From Ulva prolifera (Eukaryota; Chlorophyta; Ulvophyceae; Ulvales; Ulvaceae): a DNA stretch of 64,000 nucleotides. This document shows positions 54,309-64,000 of this stretch, one piece after another. The stretch covers positions 8,355,836 to 8,419,835 of the forward strand of contig CM041198.1 of NCBI GenBank assembly GCA_023078555.1, written 5' to 3'. The translations under genes and the position numbers were made by a program. Every line of letters begins with the position of its first letter. The stretch's first letter is position 1. The notes under the pieces were generated by a model, which was given only the letters and a program-made list of their open reading frames with translations, was not told where the DNA came from and ran no database searches.

Positions 54309-56763
54309 CCTGCGGGTCGCGGCCGCAAAGGAGCTGCACTTCAACAAAGACGGCGCCGCGCTGAAGGCGATGCAGCAAGGCGTCGACAAGCTCGCGAGCG
54401 TCGTCGGCGTCACCCTCGGGCCGAAGGGCCGCAACGTCGTGCTCGAGAGCAAGTTCGGGTCCCCAAAGATCGTGAACGACGGCGTCACGGTCGCGAAGGA
54501 GGTGGAGCTTGAGGACCCGGTCGAGAACATCGGCGCGAAGCTCGTGCGGCAGGCGGCGCAGAAGACGAACGACGCGGCCGGAGACGGCACGACGACGGCG
54601 ACAGTGCTGAGCGCGGCGCTCATCGCGGAGGGCATGAAGGTCGTGGCCGCGGGGGCCAACCCCGTGCAGGTTACGCGCGGCATGGACAAGACCGTCAAGG
54701 CGCTTGTCGGCAAGCTCCGCGAGATCTCGCAGGTGAGTGCGGCCGTGTGGTTACTGTGTGATGCATCAGCACTGCTCGTGACCGCGCACGAGTGTGTGGT
54801 TCACTACACATGCCTGACGTCGCAGCCGGTGTCTCGTGAGGACAACGCCGCAAAGCTCCGTGGAAGCCAATGTTGCGGCGGGCCTGTGTGCGCGTGGTGC
54901 CTGTCGAAGCAGCAGCCGATTTACAGCCGTTGCACAGCACGAGAGGCCGGCCCCGACATGGCGCTGGCATGCAGGACCTGGAGACGGACGAGGAGCTGGC
55001 AAACGTGGCGACGGTGTCGGCGGGCAACAACGCGGCCATCGGCGACATGATCTGCAAGGCCATGCAGCGCGTCGGGCGGCAGGGCGTCGTGACGATGGAG
55101 GAGAGCCGCACTGCCGAAGATAACCTGTACGTCGTCGAGGGCATGCAGTTCGACCGCGGCTTCATCTCACCGTACTTCGTCACGGACCCGGAGCGCATGA
55201 CCGCGGAGTACGAGAACTGCCGTGTGCTGCTGATTGACAAGAAGGTGACAAGCGCGCGTGAGATCGTGGGCCTGCTTGAGGGCAGCATCCGCGGAGGCTA
55301 CCCGCTGCTCATCATGGCGGAGGACTTTGAGCAGGAGCCGCTCGCGACGCTCGTCGTGAACAAGCTGCGCGGAAACCTGAAGGTCATCGCCGTCAAGGCG
55401 CCAGGCTTCGGCGAGCGCAAGACGTCGTACCTCGAGGACATCGCCATCATGACCGGCGCCACACTCGTCAAGGTGCGCATGCGCTGCCCTGGGCATGTGT
55501 GTGGCATACATACTTTCTCGCCCTCGGCGGTTGGCTGCAGATCGTGCCGCTGAAGCACCATGGAGCCGGTCGTGGGGAGGGGCGTGTACCCCGCCGTCTG
55601 CGCCTCTTCTGTTACAGCACCTGGTTTTGCCTCGGATGTCTGGACGGGGATGAGCCCCAGGACCACGTGTCGGGTACACCTCCCCCACTGCCCTGTGTGC
55701 TTCCCTTGAACTGATCCCATGACTGCAGGAGGAGCTGGGCATCACGCTGGAGAAGGCGACGGAGGATGTGTTTGGCGTGGCCGCGAAGGTGACGGTCGGC
55801 AAGGAGGCGTGCGTGGTGGTCGGCGGCGGGCAGTACGAGGCCGACATCGCGGCCCGCGTCGCCCAGATCAAGAACATGATCGCCAACACGGAGCAGGACT
55901 ACGAGCGCGAGAAGCTGAACGAGCGCGTCGCGCGCCTCTCCGGCGGCGTCGCCGTGCTGCAGGTCGGCGCGCAGACCGAGACGGAGCTCAAGGAGAAGAA
56001 GCTGCGTGTCGAGGACGCCCTCAACGCGACGAAGGCCGCCGTGGAGGAGGGCATCGTCGTCGGCGGGGGTTGCACCTTGGTGCAGCTCGCCGGCCTCGTC
56101 GACTCCGTGAAGGACGACGTGCGCTCCTGTCTGTCTGGTTCTAGACAGCATCCTGCTGCTGCTGTCGGGAGTGTGCTAGGAGGCGTGGTTACCAGAACAT
56201 GCATGTGCCGTCGTCGCCATCCTTGGCTGAGCGTGTGCGCAGCTCCCTCGGTGTGGCTGCGGCCCAGGTAGAATGTTGCTTCCTGTGCATGCGGTATGCG
56301 TGTCGTTTAACCCGTGGGCGAATGATTCAACCCGTGGGCGGAACGGGGCTGTCTGCGCATGCTGAGTGCATGTGGTCTTCGTCACTGCGGCTGACGTGGC
56401 AGAGCGTGTGCGCAGGTGTGTGAGGGAGACGAGCAGCGCATGGGCGCGGACATCGTGCGCAAGGCGCTCTCGTACCCCCTCAAGCTCATCTCCTTCAACT
56501 CTGGCGTCAACGGCAGCGTCGTCATGGACAAGATCCTCGCCGCCGGCGACCCCAAGTTCGGCTACAACGCGGCCACCGACTCGTACGAGGACCTCATGGC
56601 CGCCGGCATCATCGACCCCACGAAGGTCATCCGCTGCTGCCTCGAGAACAGCGCCTCGGTGGCGCGCACCTTCCTCATGGCCGACGTCGTTGTCACGCAG
56701 ATCCCGGAGCCAGAGGCGGCTGGGATGCCGGACGGCGGCATGGGCGGCATGGGTGGCTACTAG
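54309..56763 (+). CDS. CPN60B: Plastid chaperonin 60 beta subunit (5' exon not located)
   Basis: Four exons join in phase: 54309-54732, 54975-55472, 55729-56118, 56416-56763, encoding about 553 residues of the mature protein. It forms the double-ring chaperonin that folds Rubisco and other stromal proteins using ATP. Seen: [69 protein letters not shown] (ATP binding), [19 protein letters not shown], and [17 protein letters not shown]. Near the end are [20 protein letters not shown] and a [13 protein letters not shown] tail. The AAKELHF start and KVIRCCLE are typical of the plastid beta type rather than mitochondrial. Exon 54309 starts at phase 2 after CTGCAG, so at least one upstream exon with the transit peptide is missing from the call. 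Confidence 0.93.
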
Positions 56764-57665
56764 GCGCCGCTGGCGCGCGGGGAGAGGCGGGGTGGGGGGC
56801 GCCGGGGGGGTGTGCGCGCCTGTGCGGGGGGATACACGGCCCGGGGTGGGGGGGGCGCTCTCCCGTCCGCCGCCTCGGGTCGGCGCAGGTGCCGCGCGTG
56901 GCGCTGCTGTGGGGCGTAGTGATACATCGGTGTGGGCGGCGGGGCGAGTGGGTGTGAGGTGCATGGGCATTGAGGCCTGCCATCGGCGCCTGTGAAGTGA
57001 TCAGCTGTGTGGGTAGGGTGTGTGTGCATGCGGCGTCAACACATTGCACGCGCGCGGGGGCCATGGGCCGCTGTGGCACACAAGCGGACCCAATCTGGTG
57101 ATGGATTGTTATGGCATGCTGCCCGTTGTTTGTGGGATGGGCTGATGATAGGAGTTTTCTGTTGCACTGCTTCATGAATTCCTGCTGTGAGCATGTGGGT
57201 GGCCGACACCACGGCCACCTCGTTGCACTGTTGAATCTTCCAGCCGGTTGCCTTGTCGACAACATGAGTCTAGCCAGGCTCTCTGCCTCAGCTGCACGAT
57301 CCACAATTCTTGCAAGTGGCCTTGTTCTTGTGCTCACATGCATCCTGGTTGCTCAAATGCACACTCGAGACGAAGGCCACGTTGTGCCACCGGACATTGT
57401 CCCTCAGCTTGTACTGCAAGTTGCAGGCTCAGTGTTCGAAGTTTGATCTGGGATTTGCAAGCCTTGAATCTAGATCTAACGATGCAGGTGTCGAAGTTGA
57501 ATTGTAGCTGTCAAGGCCAAAGCCTCAATCAGTACACCTTGTCAGCCTGCTCTTTGTATCACGAACGTGGCACGCCTTGGCATGTTGCCCTGCTGGCAGT
57601 GCAGCACTGCTTCGAGAGCGCACAGGGATCATGATGACCACCTGATGCATGGGCACGCGCGCACG

Positions 57666-57834
<169 letters not shown>

Positions 57835-60800
57835 CATACTGTGTGGTCAGGCTAAATCAGAGGTGGTCCTGAGCTGTTGCAGTGCCGCTTGTCTTCCCTT
57901 GATTCATCCCCTCGTCCCGAACAGTTGCTAGCTGTGTGCCCTTGTCATGAACGCAGCATGTGTCATGCTTGGGAGTGATACAGGAAGGTGCTGTTCTTGG
58001 GAATGATGACTCTTGACACCGCAGATAGCATGAGAAATGGTAGTGCATCAGAACTTTTGCTGTTTTGTGGAAGAAGGTCTGGTGAGTCGGCTTCACGCAT
58101 CCACTCTACATGGATCTAGGCAGGCATGACATGTCGGTGCGTATCAGTATGCACAAGCAGTGCACATTCAGTAATGTGCTGCATCGTGGCAGCAAGCTCT
58201 GTTGATCGACTTGATTGCCTTTGCAAGCGCAGCAGTGCCTGCAATCATTCACGTGGGCGTGAGTCGCACACGGCTGCGCTTCACGTGCACTGACACCAGG
58301 ACGTGACGCCCAGAGCTCAAACGCAAGCGTCATAAATGTTTTTATTCATGCTTATGCACTCCAGCCATGTGTGAGGAATGTGACCCTGGATCCGAGCTTC
58401 AAAATCCACCCTTACTTGCACTCGAGCCAGGGCACCTCACTTTGCAGCCCTACTCACCGATCCAGATCCAGATTCGGTTTACTTCACTTGACACAGTAGC
58501 CATCAGTCATGATGAGAAGAAATTTGCCCATGCACAACGCCGCATACGGCCCACAGCCTGGCCATGCAGCCCAGCACAGTCATAGCAAAGCAACCTTCAC
58601 TCATACGTGAAAAGCATGGGATAGCATTGTCTGAACTGCTACTGTCTCTCGCCCGGGCTCCACAGGCTGGACTGCAGAGGCTGTTTGTACAAATTAGACG
58701 ACGTCGGTCAGGGCGGCACAAGGATCGCAGCAGCCTGCTGCTGCTGCCACCTTGCCAACAGGAAATGCTGCTCCTCTACAAACTGCCTCGGCATGGTGGC
58801 GGACGCTCCTCCCGCACCTTGCTCAAAGCTCTCCACCTCGGCCTCCATTCTTTCACAAAAGTTTTGTGTGGTGGTGCATCGCAACATCATTCAAAGCATT
58901 TCAACAGCACTCAGCTGGTCCTTGAGACTGCTCACATGAGCTGCAGCAGCACAGCTGCTGTGGTCGTGTGCACACGCAAGCTCCCGGTGCGTGTCAGGTC
59001 AGTTACTCAACTGTGGGTGGTTGCTAGACATCACAGACACAAAATCACATCTTGCAAGGGAGTGCCACCATCGTGACCTCGTTGAATTGATTGTGATGGG
59101 ACCAGATTCCCGCCCAATGCCGTTCACACGCCTTGTTCGCCATGGAGGTTGAGTCCAGTCAGTCCTTCGAGTCCAGAACCGCCCGAACGCGGTGCAGCAC
59201 ACTGTGGAAAAACTCATCGAGCTTGGGCCACTGCATGGCAAAACATCATGACAGACTGCGATGCATTGCAGTGATGTGTGCTGGCCATCTGGACCTCCGA
59301 ATATTGAGCGCTAGAGCTGTAGCAGCTACAACATTGCCTGCTCATGACTCACACCGCCCCTGCCTGTCCTACCCAGTACCACCCATCATATGATATCATC
59401 ACGCGGAACCCCCGCCACCATACGGCCTTGGAGTGCTGCTGCTGTGAGACCTTCAGCAGGGCAGCAACTGATGTGAGACCGATCCATCCTGAGCGGCTGT
59501 AGGACCAAATTGAACTCAGCAGCTCTGACGCCTGACACAAGACCTGTGCTTCCTTCAGAAGGTACGGGAAAGCGAGTGAGCAGAGGCAGACTGGATCCTG
59601 GCACAGGTGTCATGTCAGTAGACTGAGCAGCTTGCAAACACTTCTATAATTTCAAGCATACAGTTCTACAATTTCAAGCGATCAGGATCCTCCCGTTGAC
59701 TCATTTCAGACGAAATTAATGCTTGTCACGCTGACTGCAGGCTTCAGTGTTGTCAGCCACAGGGAGACTCAGCGACTGTCCAATCTTCCTTCCTAGCTTC
59801 CTTCCTCTCAATCTGATCACAACATATGCTTCTTGGTGCGATGGCGGCAGCAGCCCTGGAGGGCAGGCCACAATGACTTCAGTGCATGCGGCTTGCTGGC
59901 CGCTGGGAACGGCAGTTGAGCAGGCAGATGAGCAGGTGTGCGAGCTGGGCACCGACTGTTCAGGCCAGCCGCAGCTCTGGCGGAAGTCCCAGGACGGCGC
60001 CCGTTGTGGCGGCGGCGGCTGCTGCCTGCGTTTTCATGGAACTGCCCAGGGCGAGTATGTGGGTGGTGCTGCAAAGCCAGAACGTACCTGCGGGCATGTT
60101 TCCTCCCGCGCTTGCCGGAACTAACAAGTGATGTTGCAACTGTGATGATGCACAGGAGAGTCAATGCACTTGCATCGGATGCCTGAACGTGGTTACAGGC
60201 CTGTCACCTAGCTGCCCCGGGGCAGGCAGGCTGGAACTTGCTACACCTACATACACAAAGGCAGGTTAGCAAGAGAGAATGCACAGGAGCACAGGAGAGC
60301 AGATCACTCAAGAGTCTGAGTCAAGACCATGCTAGTATGCTGTACTGGCACGCGGACTGTCTACAGCTGGAAGGCTAGCTGCCGGTCAGCCGCTCACACA
60401 GGGTCGCAGCCGCCCCCACTCTTGCGATTCCTGGCATCAGCGGGGCCGTCGAGAAGCCGGATTCTCGGGGAAGGCGCTACAGAGGCAGCAGATAGCGCGG
60501 CCGCATCGCCACTGGAGCTGCCGGGAGCGTCGAGGCGGTGAGCAGCAGCAGCGCGGCCCGCTGTTTGAAGCCGGTGGCGGCCGCAGGCGCACAACGACAT
60601 GGGCCAAGATCACAAGCGGCTGTCGGCAGTTGTGGGCGATGCTGCTGTGCTGCATGCCATGCTGACAGTGCCACGCGTGTTGACAGCTGCGGCGTGTCGA
60701 GCGTCCCACCTGGAGAGGATCGATCTGTTGTGTTTTACAAACTGTCCGTAGCACGACGGTGCACGCACTGTTTCATGGTCAACCAGTGATCATTGCCAAC

Positions 60801-61748
60801 TCCGAACCTCCAGCACCCAGTATGGCTACTCCCGATGTCTCCGTGTGCAGCTACTCTCCGCAGGTCGAGGTGCGTCAGGAAAGCCCCTACACCACCAGAC
60901 CTAGCCATCGACCGCCCGGATAGTATGGCATCAAACAATGTAGACCCCGATAGTGCCCGGGTAGTGTTGACGTCTCCAGCACGTCTTCACGTGAACAGGT
61001 CATCACATCGGGCCGGCAAGTTGCAGTGACTGTGGCTTGCACTCTTTCTTGCACACCTGGGGACAACCTGTACCGTGGCTTTGCATATGCATTGTCACCC
61101 CTCCACTGGAACACGACCATGTCGAGGCACCTACATGGGTGCCAACACAGACAAGCCGCAGCTTATATCGTGTTCATCGATGAGGTATGTGTGTGTGTGG
61201 TCGATTGCTGCTTTGGGGCACACAGGCCGCATGCCGAAGCCAACCCAGGGCTGACAAGGCCATGGTGAGAACAGTGAGACGTGGTGGCTGACACGGCATG
61301 GAATCAACCCCAGCTTGAGCAACGGGCGAAGCAAGGTGAGCCGGCTCGCTTTGATTTCACCAGCCGCGCTCAGACCCGGGACGAACGTGCCACAGCGGCG
61401 ATCCTCTAAATGCGTTACAGACTTATTCCGACTGGACAGGCATGCAGCAAGGCCGCACGGCAGCATGGCACGAACACCAGCTCATCCCCAAGTTGGCCTC
61501 CGGGTCCCCAAAAATACCAAACGAGGCGCAAAGGGAGCAACAAATGGCAGGCGTCGCCGCGTCACACCGCGACCGGCTCGCAGCCTGCGGCCATATCTAA
61601 ATCATCACAATACCAATCAAAGCCGGCAGCCTTCACAGTCATCCCTGTTGCGCATAAATCGCCGACCGCAGCTGCCAGCTCGCGCATGCCCACCGCTGCT
61701 GCGCGCTCCGCACGTGGCAGGCAGCCGCGCGGCATCTCCATAAACACC

Positions 61749-61749
<1 letters not shown>

Positions 61750-61838
<89 letters not shown>
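61750..61838. repeat. (CA)n microsatellite, about 44 units
   Basis: A pure CA run of about 89 bases ending in CAAACAAACAAC. It lies some 70 bases past the metacaspase stop codon, so it is probably transcribed as (TG)n in that gene's 3' untranslated region. Confidence 0.95.
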
Positions 61839-61842
<4 letters not shown>

Positions 61843-61908
61843 AACAACAGACAAAATCGCGCCCCAGCGTGCCGGGTTGCGCCCGCGCCGCGGCCGCTTT
61901 GCCGGCGG

Positions 61909-63482
61909 CTAGCAGATGAAGGGGGCATTGACATCCTTGTCCTGGCACTCCAGGCACGGGTTCTGTGTGAACTTGGACTTGAGGAGCACTTCGCGGACGT
62001 CATGCACGAGGTCCTGGCACGCGATCTGCGCGTTCGGGTCGGCCGACTTTGTCGCCTGGATGGTGGTGGTGAGCGCGTTGGTGAGCGCGCCGAAGGCCTT
62101 GGAGGGGTCGCCGCTGGGGCACGCGTCCGCGGACGTCTCGTGCGCCTGGCAGCCCGTGATGAGCACGCCGCACGCGACCTTGGCCTCGCCGCCGGCGCCG
62201 GGCGCACCAGTGGCTCCGCCGGACGTCGCGCCGGGCGGCACAAACCCGCCGCCGCCACCGCCGCCGCTCGAGGCCTCGCCGCCCTGCACACCACACGCCA
62301 CAGCGTGAGCGCTGGCGTCCGCCGTAGATCCGGTCTTGGCGTTGCAACCCGTGCTCAAGAGACAGACACGCGGAAACCAGGAGGCATGGAATGGTGGGTC
62401 GGTAGCAGGAAACAAAACGGCACCTGCGTGGCTGTGGCGCTCATGCACATGCCGAGGAGCTTGGAGATCATGCCGGCGGTCTTGGCATGCTGGCCGCCGC
62501 CGGCCGCCTGGCCCTGCAGGAACTGCTGTGCCATCCCGAGGTACTTCATGCTCTTGACGCTCGCGTCGGCGCCGAACTGGCGTTCGAGCATCTCGTGGAT
62601 GTGGCCGGGCCCGACGCTCGCGCCGCCCATCTTGTCGCCGAGGAGCTTGCAGAAGAGGCTCTGCGGCAGCGCACGATTCTTGTTGTCGTCGACGACGCCG
62701 CCGGGGATGCCCTTGAAGAACATGCCCATGATCGCGGTTGGGTCCATGCCGGAGACGCCTGCCGGCGCATTGGGGTTCTTTTCGCCGGAGATCTGCTGCT
62801 CGGGGTGGTCGAGCATCGAGCCGGAGTGGCAGCAGTCAGAGACCATCGTGAACTTGACGTCGGGGGAGAGGGGGGAGAAAATGACCCGCAGGTCGTCGTC
62901 GCAGATGAGGTTCATGTCCGTGGGCACGATGGCCTCGTCCTTGTTGTCTGCCTCTCCGCCGTCCTTGTCGGCCACCTGCGGGCGGGCGCCATGTGACGCA
63001 TGCAGTTGTGCGATGCGGCGCGCTGAGTGGTGGTTGTTGCCTGCTGACCAGCGACCATACCCTACTGGGATGCAACACGGGCAGGGCAACAACGTACGCG
63101 GATCGAGAGAGAGAAGGATGCAATTTCTACTGGTGGATGCGGCTGGACCGCCGTCGCTGTGTGGGGCTGACGAGGGCGAGACTGCAGAGCGCTTGTAGCA
63201 GCGAGGTGTTCGCGGGGTCGCATTTGTGCAGGCTGACAGCACGCACCTGGGTTCCGTGGCCGCTGAAGTGGAAGAAGAGCACGTCACCGGGCTTGCTCGC
63301 GGCGACGAGTTCCGTCAGGTTCTTCTTGATGTTAGCGCCGGTTGGCAGCTTATCTGCCGCAGCGTTTGGGTCTTCGTCGATCAGGCATCGCATGTTCGCC
63401 GGCTCGAAGCCGTAGTGATCCCTGAGCATGCCATACATGGACCTGACATCATTCACACAACCCCGCAGCGCCGCATTGGTGC
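61909..63482 (-). CDS. Type II metacaspase (5' exon not located)
   Basis: Three exons join in phase: 63482-63247, 62975-62424, 62283-61909. This is an Arg/Lys-specific, calcium-dependent cysteine protease family involved in stress and cell death in plants and algae. Exon A: GTNAALRGCVNDVRSMYGML, LPTGANIKKNLTEL, and the catalytic His in FFHFSGHGTQ. Exon B: IVPTDMNLICDDDLRVIF and the catalytic Cys in VSDCCHSGSMLDH, then a long linker. Exon C: a Gly-rich stretch, VLITGCQAHETSADACPSGD, AFGALTNALTTTI, and the family-typical end FTQNPCLECQDKDVNAPFIC. The single protein with linker and NAPFIC end is type II, known from green plants and algae. The first strand (usually KALLIGINYPG) is missing. It must lie upstream of 63482, inside the remaining 500 bases or beyond the window. 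Confidence 0.92.
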
Positions 63483-64000
63483 CTGCACACGAAATATTCT
63501 GACTGGGTGGGTGACTGATTCGTCCTCTGCCGATCCGGAGGGAAGGCTGCAGATCAGGACCTATGGCACCGAGACATTGCACATGATACTAAAATCAGTA
63601 TCATTCTACGGGAGGATACAGCGCCATCACGTCGTCGGGCCCCATGCCATTTCAGGTGCAGCCTTCGGATGAACGGCCAGCCGTGCACTGCGCGATCGGC
63701 GTGCATCAGAGCCAGCTTCGAACAGATATGTACATCCTTCTCATTCGAGACTATGTCATTGTTCACACTACTCCATGCAGTCCCCCGGCCACACTTCCTG
63801 GTCTATACTTGAAGCATATCGGGACCGGCAAAGACCACGCAACGAAGCTGGCATCAAACGCAGTGCGCATGTGTGATTATTGCCTCTCCATATGCAAGAC
63901 AATGACTATCTGCGGCTGGCTGTGGGATTGACCCCGGGGAGGTTCCGGACGTCGCCTCCGCAGCATCGGCACCTCGGCTACCGCCATACGCGCCAAGAAA
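63483..64000. other. Upstream of metacaspase exon A
   Basis: This is probably intron or 5' region of the metacaspase gene. I could not find the expected first exon on the minus strand here; 63554-63766 is open but does not match the family. Confidence 0.4.

Noticed and set aside
59224-59250. GGGCCACTGCATGGCAAAAC as a LINE 3' end
   Set aside because: The short diverged match lacks the TATGTGTAAC terminus.

Overview
The window is nuclear DNA of a eukaryotic alga. Host genes are split by short GT-AG introns and have GC-rich coding sequence. The gene content points to the green lineage: a plastid-type chaperonin 60 beta, a solanesyl diphosphate synthase, a ferredoxin C1-type ferredoxin, a type II metacaspase and an AP2-domain protein. 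I do not name a species.

Left half (1-28 kb) is a nest of transposable elements. An apparently intact LINE with a C-terminal restriction-like endonuclease (43-3846, minus) has its 5' end against a broken Ty1/copia pol. That pol carries a Harbinger-like element with TAA target duplications, and ends in a 348-bp LTR. A 5' fragment of the LINE follows. Then comes a copia array LTR-internal-LTR-internal-LTR (9271-22836). Its second internal region was hit in gag by a miniature LTR element, which in turn holds a 1.65-kb TIR transposon, giving three levels of nesting. A second copia lineage is fused to it at about 20.59 kb. A truncated plus-strand LINE (22837-26488) with its own Harbinger-like insertion follows, then a cluster of short LINE 3' ends with 12-14-bp target duplications.

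Right half (28.7-64 kb) is host sequence. In order: PRC-barrel protein (-), WDR44-like WD40 protein (-), AP2-domain protein (-), a small putative membrane protein (+), a signal-anchor protein (-), solanesyl diphosphate synthase (+), a phytanoyl-CoA dioxygenase-like oxygenase (+), ferredoxin C1 (-), plastid CPN60 beta (+) and a type II metacaspase (-). Three of these (synthase, ferredoxin, chaperonin) are plastid functions within 13 kb. Two long (CA)n microsatellites lie at 57.7 and 61.8 kb. I joined exons by hand, and in most genes the reading phases agree at every junction; uncertain joins are stated.

The most unusual host signal is at the introns. Many 5' splice sites read GTGCG, and about ten introns carry a C-rich or pure poly-C tract within the first 20 bases after the donor. 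One such intron appears to use a GC donor.
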